Origin: Pedobacter glucosidilyticus DSM 23534
GTDB lineage: Bacteria > Bacteroidota > Bacteroidia > Sphingobacteriales > Sphingobacteriaceae
DNA: 64,000 bases
Reading direction: 5' to 3'
Assembly: GCF_000425145.1 (NCBI RefSeq)
Contig: NZ_AULF01000024.1
Span: 19,430-83,429 of the forward strand
A program made the position numbers and the translations under genes. The notes beneath the pieces are model-generated. The model searched no databases, was not told the DNA's origin, and worked only from the letters and a program-made list of their open reading frames with translations. This document shows positions 1 through 8,087 of the stretch, in pieces; position 1 is the stretch's first letter, and every line of letters starts with the position of its first letter.

Positions 1-240
1 AGTTCTCTAGGTAATACGGTAATCGAGCCTGAGCATTAACAACCGTTTACGCTTAATTCCGCCTTGGCGGTTGCGGTATATACAAAACTAACCTTAGCAG
101 AATCTTTAGAAGCAAGCGGCGCAGCGGAGAGTTTTTGGGCACTTTTTGCGGAAAAAAGTGACTTGACATGGCCGGTCAAGAGGCCAGAAAGCCTGTGCGT
201 GAACGCCTAGTTTTTAATATATTATAAATGGCAATATAAT
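1..240. other. Gene-free leader with a decayed reading-frame remnant
   Basis: No complete gene is visible. On the plus strand, frame 1 is open without an ATG from about 40 to the TAG at 208-210. The translated tail (...GAAESFWALFAEKSDLTW...) resembles the short low-value hypothetical ORFs that recur in Bacteroidota genomes, so I read it as a repeat-like remnant rather than a gene. The base composition is richer in GC than the neighbouring genes. The rest of the stretch shows no RNA or promoter signal that I can support. Confidence 0.35.
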
Positions 241-276
241 AGCAGAGTCGAATGATAATAGGAATTCGACTCTGCT
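241..276. terminator. Strong inverted repeat downstream of the AraC gene
   Basis: A perfect 13-bp stem is formed by AGCAGAGTCGAAT at 241-253 and its complement at 264-276, with a 10-nt loop. It lies 19 bases beyond the stop codon of the minus-strand AraC gene, which is where its transcript should end. On the minus strand the stem is followed by TATTATATT rather than a pure T run, so termination is likely but not certain. It could also stabilise the mRNA 3' end. Confidence 0.55.
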
Positions 277-294
277 TATCCAGATAAAAAACAT

Positions 295-1179
295 TTAATC
301 CCCCACTTTAAACTTATAAACCTTCACATAAGTAGTTGGCGACATCCCCGTAACTTTTTTAAAAACCCTATTAAAAGTAATGGTACTATTAAAACCTGTG
401 GCATAAGCTATGGCTGATATAGATTCAGAATCGCCATGTAAAATTCTTCTACAAGCCTCATTAATTCTTATCTCGTTTAAAAAATTGAGGTATGTTTTCC
501 GAGTATGTTTCTTAAAATATTTACAGAAGGCATAAGTACTTAAATGTACCACGGCAGCAATTTTTTTGAGGGTGATATCTTCAGCATAATTCTCTAAAGT
601 GTATTGATAAATATCGTTCATGCGCATCCCCTCAGATTCTGAGAAAGACTTCTTAGAAAATCCGGTAGATAAAGAACGCCAATCTTTAACCTCTTTAGAA
701 AAATAATCAAGCAATTGCAAGAAGCTGATGAGCCTATTAAAACCACTAGCTTTGCTAATTTTGATAATCTCCTTTGCCGTTTTTTGATAATAATTTGAAG
801 GCAATTGCAAGCTACTATCTGTAAGTTTTAAAAATTGATGAATAGCTACAAACTCAGGCATAGCATTTAAGGGAGCTAATAGCTGCTGTGCATCAAAAAA
901 AATATGGATAGCATGGATATTATTCTTATTAGGCAGTTTTAGATACTTAGCGTCTCCCTTTAATAAATGCGGTTGATTGGCGCCTAAAATGTAAATATCA
1001 CCAGCTTTAAAAGGCTGAGTAAAATTACCAGCAATCAATGTCCCTTCACCTTTTAAAATTAAGCTTATTTGCACTTCTTTATGTCTGTGCAAATAATGAT
1101 AAAAATTAGGGAGTATATCTTCTTGAATAACAACAGAATCGCTCTTGTCTACAGGTACGGTAAATTGTATAACTTTCAT
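295..1179 (-). CDS. AraC family transcriptional regulator with cupin sensor domain
   Basis: A 294-residue one-component DNA-binding regulator. Residues about 15-100 look like the AraC-type cupin ligand-binding fold, including the His-rich HYLHRHKE segment and the GDIYILGANQPHLL strand. Residues about 190-287 carry the paired helix-turn-helix of AraC/XylS proteins, with the typical ISAIAYATGFNSTITFNRVFKK second helix region and the MSPTTY ending. It lies 55 bp downstream of and co-directional with the proline dehydrogenase gene, so that operon is a possible target, but this is inference. The 5' region has an inverted repeat, AAATTGC(1183-1189)/GCAATTT(1195-1201), just upstream of the ATG, a candidate operator. 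The ligand cannot be told from sequence. Confidence 0.9.
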   Translation of the reverse strand: MKVIQFTVPVDKSDSVVIQEDILPNFYHYLHRHKEVQISLILKGEGTLIAGNFTQPFKAGDIYILGANQPHLLKGDAKYLKLPNKNNIHAIHIFFDAQQLLAPLNAMPEFVAIHQFLKLTDSSLQLPSNYYQKTAKEIIKISKASGFNRLISFLQLLDYFSKEVKDWRSLSTGFSKKSFSESEGMRMNDIYQYTLENYAEDITLKKIAAVVHLSTYAFCKYFKKHTRKTYLNFLNEIRINEACRRILHGDSESISAIAYATGFNSTITFNRVFKKVTGMSPTTYVKVYKFKVGD

Positions 1180-1234
1180 CTAAAATTGCTAAATGCAATT
1201 TAAAATTAGCTAAAAAAAGAGCAATATCTGATAG

Positions 1235-2443
1235 TTAAGCTTTTCTTCTTTTAATTTCTTGTTCTATAAGTTGTAGTTCTCTACTGGTTTGCCCTGCTAC
1301 AGAGGTATTTTCTTCTGCCCTTCTCATCAAATAAGGCACAACATCATCAATAGGGCCATAAGGTAAATATTTACTGGTTGCGTATCCGGCTTTAGCCAAA
1401 TTAAAAGTAATATGGTCGCTCATGCCATAAAGCTGCGAGAAATGAATATGCGGATGTTGCTGAGGGAAACCGTATTGAGCTAAAAGTTCGGTAGCGTAAC
1501 TGTTGCTTTCTTCGTTATGGCTAGCAACAATCAGGTGTACTTTCTCCAAATTAGCAATTGCATAAGCTAAACCTTTATTAAAAGCATCGTCGGTAGATTG
1601 TTTTGTTGGGTGAATAGGGGAGAGATAATCGTATTCCTGAGCTCTTAAACGTTCTTTTTCCATATAAGCACCACGCACCATTTTTATACCTACTGTAAAA
1701 GAGTGTTCTTGTGCTAAGCGGATACTTTCTTGTAATAAATCAAAGGCTGCTGTACGGTAAAACTGTATCGTATTAAAAATAACAGCTTGCTCTTGGTTAT
1801 AAAGTTTTGCAAAATGGAAAGTTAAGGCATCAATGGTATCTTGAATCCAAGTTTCTTCAGCGTCAACTAAAACTCCAATATGTTGTTGTTTAGCGGCTTC
1901 TACAATAGTAGTAATTTTAGCTAAAAGTAGTTGAAGTTCTTTTTGCTCTGCTGATGTTAGAGCCTTCGGGTTAGGTAATGTAAATGGATGCTGTTTAATG
2001 ATGATGTTTAACTTCTCTAAAAAGCTAAAACGAGCTAAGCCTGTTACTTTGATACTGATAAAAGGAGCAGATGATTGTGCACCAGCATAATGAATAAGAG
2101 AGATAAACTCCGCACAAGTTTTGGTGAAGCTTTCTTCATTTTCTTTCCCTTCGGCACCATAATCTAAAATTGCCTTTACCTGATATTGATCTAGCGTTTT
2201 TAATACCTTTTTAGTTTCTTCCAAACTCTCGCCACCTATAAATATTTTAAAAATAGTATTGCGTAAAAGACTTTTTATAGGAAACTTCCACTTAAGAGCT
2301 AAAGGCGTTAATTTGGTTCCAATTCTTACTAACCATTGGAATTTCATTAAAGAGAAAACAAAATGCGCTTGGGCCAATTCTTTGTCTGTTTTGTGCGAAA
2401 AGGCAATGGCTGTATCGTTAAAAGAAACCTTCTTATTCATCAT
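1235..2443 (-). CDS. Proline dehydrogenase (PRODH)
   Basis: A 402-residue monofunctional FAD-dependent proline dehydrogenase that oxidises L-proline to pyrroline-5-carboxylate and passes electrons to the quinone pool. The TIM-barrel signatures are present: ILDYGAEGK near residue 90, the MVRGAYMEKER strand near residue 255 and the substrate-binding YLPYGPIDDVVPYLMRRAEEN near the C terminus. It is divergent from the P5C dehydrogenase gene, which performs the second step. A TATTTTTG -7-like box on the minus strand (complement of 2460-2467) lies 17 bases before the ATG. Length and motifs fit the Bacteroidota family. Confidence 0.95.
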   Translation of the reverse strand: MMNKKVSFNDTAIAFSHKTDKELAQAHFVFSLMKFQWLVRIGTKLTPLALKWKFPIKSLLRNTIFKIFIGGESLEETKKVLKTLDQYQVKAILDYGAEGKENEESFTKTCAEFISLIHYAGAQSSAPFISIKVTGLARFSFLEKLNIIIKQHPFTLPNPKALTSAEQKELQLLLAKITTIVEAAKQQHIGVLVDAEETWIQDTIDALTFHFAKLYNQEQAVIFNTIQFYRTAAFDLLQESIRLAQEHSFTVGIKMVRGAYMEKERLRAQEYDYLSPIHPTKQSTDDAFNKGLAYAIANLEKVHLIVASHNEESNSYATELLAQYGFPQQHPHIHFSQLYGMSDHITFNLAKAGYATSKYLPYGPIDDVVPYLMRRAEENTSVAGQTSRELQLIEQEIKRRKA

Positions 2444-2556
2444 CTATTTTATAATATATCAAAAATAATAAGCAAACATTTATTTGCCTTGTTTTGGCAA
2501 TTTTAGACTATTAATGGACAATTTTTGTTATATCTAAATCCTGTATTAGCACTTAC

Positions 2557-2569
2557 TTTGTTAAACAAA
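2557..2569. promoter_or_regulatory. Palindrome in the divergent proline-catabolism intergenic region
   Basis: TTTGTT-A-AACAAA is a perfect inverted repeat with 6-bp arms and a 1-nt centre, placed in the 215-bp region between the divergent proline dehydrogenase and P5C dehydrogenase genes. The location suits a shared operator. No experimental match is known to me, and short AT-rich palindromes arise by chance. Confidence 0.35.
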
Positions 2570-2658
2570 AACTAGGCTATTTGTTTTAAAAGGCTTGTTT
2601 TATTTAGAGATAAAAACGTTAGGTATACATTTTGCGTGTTACTTATAAATATCAAGAA

Positions 2659-4287
2659 ATGTTGAAAGGATTTTTTAATATACCAGTTTCCATTAATGAA
2701 CCTGTTTTGCAATACGCAAAGGGAAGTAAAGAGCGTAATTTACTTAAAGACGCTTTAGAAAAGGTATATGCCACAACGCTTGATATACCGATGTTTGTTG
2801 GTGCCGAGGAAGTTAGAACTGGCGATACAGGAAGTATTCGTCCGCCTCATGCGCACCAGAAAGTAATCGCAAATTTCCATAAAGGAGATAAAAGCCATGT
2901 AGAGAAAGCAATTTCTGAAGCTTTAAAAGCTAAAGAAAATTGGGAAAACATGTCTTGGGAACATCGGGCAGCTATATTTTTAAAAGCAGCTGATTTAATT
3001 GCTGGAAAATATAGATATGATTTAAATGCAGCAACCATGGCGGGGCAATCTAAAAATGCTTATCAAGCAGAAATAGATTCGGCTTGCGAGTTGATAGATT
3101 TTTTACGTTTCAATGTAAAATACATGACGGAGATTTATCAGCAGCAGCCACCAGTATCTCCGGCAGGCAGCTGGAACCGGGTAGAGCAACGCCCTTTAGA
3201 AGGATTTGTATTTGCCTTAACGCCATTTAATTTTACCGCCATTGCTGGAAATTTACCAGCTTCGGTAGCTTTAATGGGTAATGTAGTGGTTTGGAAACCA
3301 GCCGATACACAAATTTATGCAGCACAATTAATCATGCGTATTTTCTTAGAAGCAGGTTTACCCGCTGGTGTTATCAATTTAATTTATGGCGATGGCCCAA
3401 ATATAGGAGAGGTTATTTTTAAACATCCAGATTTTGCTGGGATACATTTTACAGGCTCAACCAAAGTTTTTCAAGAAATATGGAAAACCATTGGAGAAAA
3501 CATTCATCTCTACAAAACTTACCCGCGTATTGTTGGCGAAACAGGAGGTAAAGATTTTATTCTGGTACATGCTAGTGCTGATGTTAAAGCAGCATCAACA
3601 GCTATTGCCAGAGGAGCGTTTGAATATCAGGGGCAAAAATGTTCAGCGGCTTCAAGAGTTTATGTCTCTAAATCAGTTTGGCCAGCGTTAAAAGAGTTCT
3701 TATTGAAAGATGTAGTTAGTTTTAAGATGGGCCCAGTAGAAGATTTTAGCAATTTCATAAATGCAGTTATTGATGAAAAATCTTTTGATAAACTAGCCAA
3801 AGCTATAGACGATGCTAAGCAAGCCGATGGTGTAGAAATTATTGCTGGCGGTCATTACGATAAATCTGTTGGGTATTTTATTGAACCTACGATTCTAGTA
3901 ACAAAGGACCCTCATTATAGCAGCATGAGCGAGGAATTATTTGGCCCTGTTTTAACCATTTATGTTTTTGACGATGAGCAATTTGATGAAACTTTAGATT
4001 TGATAGATCAAACATCAGCTTACGCTTTAACAGGTGCTATTTTAGCTAATGATAGATATGTAATAGAAAAGGCAGCCTATAAATTGAGAAATGCAGCAGG
4101 TAATTTTTATATCAATGATAAGTGTACAGGTGCAGTAGTAGGGCAGCAGCCTTTTGGCGGAGCCAGAGCTTCTGGTACCAATGATAAAGCCGGCTCTATG
4201 ATTAATTTATTAAGATGGGTTTCCCCAAGAACAATAAAAGAGACTTTTAATCCGCCTACGGATTATAGATATCCATTTATGGAGTAA
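2659..4287 (+). CDS. pruA: L-glutamate gamma-semialdehyde (P5C) dehydrogenase
   Basis: Aldehyde dehydrogenase superfamily enzyme that oxidises glutamate semialdehyde to glutamate with NAD+, the second step of proline catabolism. It has the NAD-binding HFTGSTKVFQ segment, the general-base GETGGKDF motif and the catalytic cysteine in GQKCSAASR. I start at ATG 2659 (MLKGFFNIP...), giving 542 residues, the usual length for this family. An in-frame TTG at 2632 would add nine residues that homologues do not normally carry. The divergent neighbour is proline dehydrogenase. A terminator follows at 4328. Confidence 0.94.
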   Translation: MLKGFFNIPVSINEPVLQYAKGSKERNLLKDALEKVYATTLDIPMFVGAEEVRTGDTGSIRPPHAHQKVIANFHKGDKSHVEKAISEALKAKENWENMSWEHRAAIFLKAADLIAGKYRYDLNAATMAGQSKNAYQAEIDSACELIDFLRFNVKYMTEIYQQQPPVSPAGSWNRVEQRPLEGFVFALTPFNFTAIAGNLPASVALMGNVVVWKPADTQIYAAQLIMRIFLEAGLPAGVINLIYGDGPNIGEVIFKHPDFAGIHFTGSTKVFQEIWKTIGENIHLYKTYPRIVGETGGKDFILVHASADVKAASTAIARGAFEYQGQKCSAASRVYVSKSVWPALKEFLLKDVVSFKMGPVEDFSNFINAVIDEKSFDKLAKAIDDAKQADGVEIIAGGHYDKSVGYFIEPTILVTKDPHYSSMSEELFGPVLTIYVFDDEQFDETLDLIDQTSAYALTGAILANDRYVIEKAAYKLRNAAGNFYINDKCTGAVVGQQPFGGARASGTNDKAGSMINLLRWVSPRTIKETFNPPTDYRYPFME

Positions 4288-4327
4288 AGAATTCATTGTT
4301 TAAGTGAATATGTTTAGGTTTAAGTTT

Positions 4328-4358
4328 AGCTGTCCCCATCATGGAGACAGCTTTTTTT
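4328..4358 (+). terminator. Rho-independent terminator after pruA
   Basis: AGCTGTC at 4328-4334 pairs with GACAGCT at 4346-4352, with an 11-nt loop, followed directly by a run of seven T residues. It lies 41 bp beyond the pruA stop codon. Confidence 0.8.
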
Positions 4359-4433
4359 ATGTTCTTTTATATAAGTTTTGAGTCTATCGTTAATCATAGC
4401 AATATCTACCATAATAACTTGCACTAAATTAAT

Positions 4434-4486
4434 TTTGTCTAATGGTAGAATGATTTTATTTTTGATACTATCAAATGATACTATCA
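4434..4486 (+). promoter_or_regulatory. Fic-gene promoter with two tandem operator-like palindromes
   Basis: TTTG (4434-4437), a 19-nt spacer and TATTTTTG (4457-4464) match the Bacteroidota promoter consensus exactly. The perfect palindrome TTTGATA-C-TATCAAA (4461-4475) overlaps the -7 box and the predicted start of transcription near 4468. A second partial copy, TGATA-C-TATCA (4476-4486), follows with a 13-bp period and ends immediately before the preferred ATG. The arrangement suggests an autorepressor site. The Fic protein itself has a C-terminal winged helix that could bind here, which is inference. Confidence 0.65.
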
Positions 4487-5440
4487 ATGAAGCCTCCTTA
4501 CGATATAACTCCAAAAATTTTAAAACAGATAAGCGTTATTTCTGAGAAGATAGGTGAAATTAATGCTAATTATCTCCATAAGCCATCACCGCAGCTTCGC
4601 AAGCAAAATAGAATAAAAACTATTCATTCTTCATTACAGATTGAGGGAAATACCTTAACCGAAGAACAAATAACCGCATTGATAGAGCATAAAAGAGTTA
4701 TAGGTCCAGAAAAAGATGTTTTGGAAGTTTTAAATGCGATTAGAGTTTATGACGATTTAAAAAAACACAAATTTGATGTAGAAAAAAGCTTTTTAAAAGC
4801 TCATCAAGCATTAATGGGTGGTTTAATAAAATCTCCTGGAGCGTATAGAAAGCAAGGTGTGGGTATAGTTAAAGGAACACAGGTAACACATGTAGCACCT
4901 CCATTTGGGCAAGTACCACACCTCATGAAAGACTTATTTGAGTATCTAAAAAAAGATGATGAGTTAACTTTAATCAAGAGTTGTGTATTTCATTATGAAG
5001 TAGAGTTTATTCATCCTTTTCTTGATGGAAATGGTAGAATGGGAAGATTATGGCAAACATTAATCTTAATGAGTGAATATCCGGTTTTTGAGTTTTTACC
5101 ATTTGAAACATTAATTAGCCAAACTCAAGATGCCTATTATCAATCATTAGCTTTAAGTGATAAGTCTGGCAAGTCAACTCCCTTTATAGAATATATGCTA
5201 AGTGTTATTCAGCAATCTCTGGAAAATCTATTAAATTATAACAACCGCATTTTAAAAGATATAGACCGTTTAGAATATTTCTCGAGCTTAGGGATAAAAG
5301 AGTTTAGTAGAAAAGATTACATGAATGTTTTTAAAGATTTATCATCAGCAACCGCAAGTAGAGATTTAAAAAAGGGAGTTGAATTAAATATGTTTGAAAA
5401 TATAGGTAATCTAAATAAAACCATATATAGATTAAAATAG
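4487..5440 (+). CDS. Class II Fic family protein with C-terminal winged-helix domain
   Basis: A 317-residue Fic protein, expected to transfer AMP (or another nucleotide moiety) from a nucleotide to a target hydroxyl. The complete active-site motif HPFLDGNGRMGR is encoded at 5012-5047. An N-terminal inhibitory motif, SSLQIEGN, precedes the Fic fold, which places it in class II (self-inhibited in cis). The last 55 residues look like a winged helix (SSATASRDLKKGVELNMF). I prefer ATG 4487 over the in-frame ATG 4475 because the promoter predicts transcription starting near 4468. Target protein unknown. Homologues are widespread in Bacteroidota. Confidence 0.9.
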   Translation: MKPPYDITPKILKQISVISEKIGEINANYLHKPSPQLRKQNRIKTIHSSLQIEGNTLTEEQITALIEHKRVIGPEKDVLEVLNAIRVYDDLKKHKFDVEKSFLKAHQALMGGLIKSPGAYRKQGVGIVKGTQVTHVAPPFGQVPHLMKDLFEYLKKDDELTLIKSCVFHYEVEFIHPFLDGNGRMGRLWQTLILMSEYPVFEFLPFETLISQTQDAYYQSLALSDKSGKSTPFIEYMLSVIQQSLENLLNYNNRILKDIDRLEYFSSLGIKEFSRKDYMNVFKDLSSATASRDLKKGVELNMFENIGNLNKTIYRLK

Positions 5441-5529
5441 ATTTTAATTTATCACAAGCTTTTACCAATCTTCTTATCATGATAATTGATTAGCTTTTCA
5501 TACCCTTTTAGTTAAAAAATAAAATTTTA

Positions 5530-5566
5530 TTTGACGAGTTATTAATTAATCGTAATATTGCAATAT
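5530..5566 (+). promoter_or_regulatory. ars operon promoter and ArsR operator
   Basis: TTTG at 5530-5533, a 19-nt spacer and TAATATTG at 5553-5560 (one mismatch to TAnnTTTG) form the promoter. The perfect 12-bp palindrome ATATTGCAATAT (5555-5566) overlaps the -7 box and the predicted start site, a classic position for an ArsR repressor site. Predicted leader length before ATG 5573 is only about nine bases. Confidence 0.7.
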
Positions 5567-5572
5567 ATAGAT

Positions 5573-5902
5573 ATGGGAGTTACAAAGACAGAAATATTTA
5601 CAGAAGAGCAAAACCAATTGGCTACATTATTAAAAGCCTTGGCACATCCGGCTCGTATTGCCATTTTACAGCGTATGATGGTGGCTAATACTTGTATCTG
5701 CGGAGATTTGGTAGGAGAATTAGGCTTAGCGCAAGCTACCATATCTCAACATTTAAAGGAGTTAAAAAATGCAGGATTAATACAAGGCACTATAGAAGGT
5801 GTAAGCGTTTGTTATTGTATTCATCCAGAAAACTGGAAAAAATTAGAACAACACTTAAGCGGTTTTTTAAAAGAATTTAAAGGTCCTGTAAGCTGTTGCT
5901 AA
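5573..5902 (+). CDS. arsR: ArsR family metalloregulatory repressor
   Basis: A 109-residue winged-helix repressor expected to release DNA when arsenite or antimonite binds. [13 protein letters not shown] is the standard ArsR helix 2-3 entry. The TCICGDLV segment holds the As(III)-type cysteine pair in the recognition-helix region, and [16 protein letters not shown] is the DNA-reading helix. The protein ends in a Cys-Cys pair, a possible extra metal ligand. ATG 5573 is preferred to the upstream TTG 5558 because that TTG lies inside the operator palindrome. It is first in a four-gene arsenic operon and presumably represses it. Confidence 0.93.
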   Translation: MGVTKTEIFTEEQNQLATLLKALAHPARIAILQRMMVANTCICGDLVGELGLAQATISQHLKELKNAGLIQGTIEGVSVCYCIHPENWKKLEQHLSGFLKEFKGPVSCC

Positions 5903-5930
5903 AATGAATTAATCATTAAATCATACTATT

Positions 5931-6497
5931 ATGAATGTTTCAGAAATGATGACTTGGAAAGAATTTAGGGCTGCTTTGGTTGCGAATCCCTTATTAGATT
6001 TACAATTTCAATATGCCGAGGATAAATGGGTTTCGCCCTCTTATCATATCACAGAATTAAAATACGCACCTATCACTTCTGTTGATTGTGGTGGTGTGGT
6101 AAACAAATGGACAGAAGTTATCATCCAGCTTTGGGAGCCAGAAAATCAGCAACAGCTTAAATCTATGAAAGTTAGAAAAGCTATCTCTATTATTGAATTG
6201 GTAGAAAAATCTTTAACTATTGAGGCTGATGCGGTTGTAAAAGTAGAATTTGGTAATCAAGAATATGATACCAGACAGTTATTGCCAAAAGCTTTTGTCA
6301 AAGATGAGGAGAATTGCATTATCGATTTAAGACCCGATGTTACCCAATGTAAGGCCATAGAAAGAGGTGGAAGTTGTGGTACCACTCCAGCAGGAGAAGA
6401 ATGTTGTGCACCATCGGCTGTAAAGCCAAAAATTCAATTAAAAAACTTAGTTACGCAAGAAGGAAACAGTTGCGAGCCTGGTTCTGGATGTTGTTAA
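5931..6497 (+). CDS. DUF6428 family protein of the arsenic operon
   Basis: A 188-residue soluble protein of unknown function that I recognise as the DUF6428 type found beside arsR and arsC in Bacteroidota. The N-terminal 130 residues form an alpha/beta-looking domain (TWKEFRAAL, WTEVIIQLW). The C-terminal 60 residues contain several cysteines (GGSCGTTPAGEECC and a final GSGCC), which could bind arsenite or pass it on, but no role is established. It lies 28 bp after arsR and 24 bp before arsC, within the operon. Confidence 0.75.
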   Translation: MNVSEMMTWKEFRAALVANPLLDLQFQYAEDKWVSPSYHITELKYAPITSVDCGGVVNKWTEVIIQLWEPENQQQLKSMKVRKAISIIELVEKSLTIEADAVVKVEFGNQEYDTRQLLPKAFVKDEENCIIDLRPDVTQCKAIERGGSCGTTPAGEECCAPSAVKPKIQLKNLVTQEGNSCEPGSGCC

Positions 6498-6521
6498 TTT
6501 TTAATTATTTAAATAGAATAG

Positions 6522-6941
6522 ATGAATATTTTAGTTTTATGTACAGGCAATAGTTGCAGAAGCCAAATTGCTGAAGGTTATTTAAAGCATTTTGCACAAG
6601 AGCATGCAAATATTTATAGTGCCGGAATAGAAACACATGGTGTAAACCCAAGAGCAATTGCTACCATGAAAGAAGATGGTATAGACATTTCTAAGCATAC
6701 TTCTAACCATGTTGATGAATACACTAACATAGATTTTGATTATATGATAACCGTTTGTGATCATGCAAAAGAAAATTGTCCGTATTTTCCAACTCAGGCT
6801 CAGAAATTTCATTACAACTTTCCAGATCCAGCCAAAGCACAAGGTACAGAAGAGGAAATTATGGCCCAGTTTAGAGAAGTAAGAGAGATGATTAAAAACT
6901 ACGCACAAAATTTTGTAGCTACCTACGTTAAAAAAGATTAA
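6522..6941 (+). CDS. arsC: Arsenate reductase, low-molecular-weight phosphatase type
   Basis: A 139-residue enzyme reducing arsenate to arsenite for export. The CX5R phosphatase loop is CTGNSCR at residues 7-13. The second redox pair sits in VCDHAKENCPYFP, matching the relay cysteines of thioredoxin-coupled ArsC (pI258 type). The DPA segment following is the general-acid region. The stop codon is three bases before the ACR3 gene, indicating tight coupling with the efflux pump that removes its product. Confidence 0.92.
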   Translation: MNILVLCTGNSCRSQIAEGYLKHFAQEHANIYSAGIETHGVNPRAIATMKEDGIDISKHTSNHVDEYTNIDFDYMITVCDHAKENCPYFPTQAQKFHYNFPDPAKAQGTEEEIMAQFREVREMIKNYAQNFVATYVKKD

Positions 6942-6944
6942 GAT

Positions 6945-8015
6945 ATGTCGGCAAATAACTGCGCTCCGGCGGTAGAGCGGAAAAAATTAGGATTTTTAGA
7001 TCGTAATTTAACCTTATGGATTTTTATAGCTATGATATTGGGCGTGGCTCTGGGTTATTTTATACCATCATCCTCTGCTTATATCAACTCCTTTTCTAGT
7101 GGAACAACTAATATCCCATTAGCTATAGGTTTAATTTTGATGATGTATCCGCCGCTAGCAAAAGTAAAATATGAAAACATGGGCGAGGTATTTAAAAATA
7201 CCAAAGTGTTAAGCGCTTCGCTCATTCTAAATTGGGTTATTGGTCCTATTTTGATGTTTATTTTGGCTATTACTTTTTTAGCTAATTACCCCGAGTATAT
7301 GGTGGGCCTAATTTTAATTGGCTTAGCCCGATGTATTGCTATGGTAGTGGTTTGGAATGAACTTGCCGAAGGAAACCGAGAGTATGCTGCAGGTTTAATT
7401 GCCTTAAACAGTATTTTTCAAGTGCTTTTGTACAGTGTGTATGCCTATATTTTTATAACCGTTTTGCCTCCCTATTTTGGCTTAAGCAGTTTAGCTGTTG
7501 ATATTACCATGAGCCAAATTGCCGAGAGTGTTTTTATCTATTTAGGGATTCCTTTTTTGATGGGTATTATCAGTAGATATAGCCTAATTAAACTCAAAGG
7601 CGAAACGTGGTTTCAAGAAAAATTTGTTCCTTTTATATCGCCTATTACTTTAATTGCCTTACTTTTTACCATTGTGGTAATGTTTAGCCTAAAAGGCAAA
7701 TTAATGATACAAATACCTTTGGATGTAGTAAGAATTGCCATCCCCTTACTCATTTACTTTGTGGTGATGTTTATCCTGAGTTTTTATGTAGGAAAATATT
7801 TTGGTGCCGATTATTCAAAATCAACATCTATAGCTTTTACAGCTACCGGGAATAATTTTGAACTGGCTATAGCCGTTGCCATTGGTGTTTTTGGTATTAA
7901 CTCTGGGCAGGCTTTCGCCGGGGTTATTGGTCCTTTAGTAGAAGTACCTGCTTTAATAGCTTTGGTAAATTTAGCTTTTTGGTTTAGGAGAAAGTATTAT
8001 CCGAATACGGATTGA
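6945..8015 (+). CDS. ACR3 family arsenite efflux transporter
   Basis: A 356-residue inner-membrane carrier with about ten hydrophobic segments. The family cysteine region [16 protein letters not shown] (around residue 125-140) contains the conserved Cys needed for metalloid transport, and the [16 protein letters not shown] signature is present near residue 300. It is the last gene of the arsenic operon and exports arsenite made by ArsC. Some annotators label this gene arsB, but it belongs to the ACR3 family. Confidence 0.93.
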   Translation: MSANNCAPAVERKKLGFLDRNLTLWIFIAMILGVALGYFIPSSSAYINSFSSGTTNIPLAIGLILMMYPPLAKVKYENMGEVFKNTKVLSASLILNWVIGPILMFILAITFLANYPEYMVGLILIGLARCIAMVVVWNELAEGNREYAAGLIALNSIFQVLLYSVYAYIFITVLPPYFGLSSLAVDITMSQIAESVFIYLGIPFLMGIISRYSLIKLKGETWFQEKFVPFISPITLIALLFTIVVMFSLKGKLMIQIPLDVVRIAIPLLIYFVVMFILSFYVGKYFGADYSKSTSIAFTATGNNFELAIAVAIGVFGINSGQAFAGVIGPLVEVPALIALVNLAFWFRRKYYPNTD

Positions 8016-8087
8016 AAAAAAATCCACAGGTTGTCAAAACCCATAAAATAATGCAAAACCAAATTGCATTTTACATGTTGACTCTAA

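Noticed and set aside
2632..2658. TTG start for pruA giving nine extra residues
   Set aside because: The family begins at MLKGFF, and ATG 2659 gives the usual length.
4326..4514. 62-residue minus-strand reading frame
   Set aside because: It runs through the pruA terminator and the Fic promoter and start region, and has no recognisable protein features.
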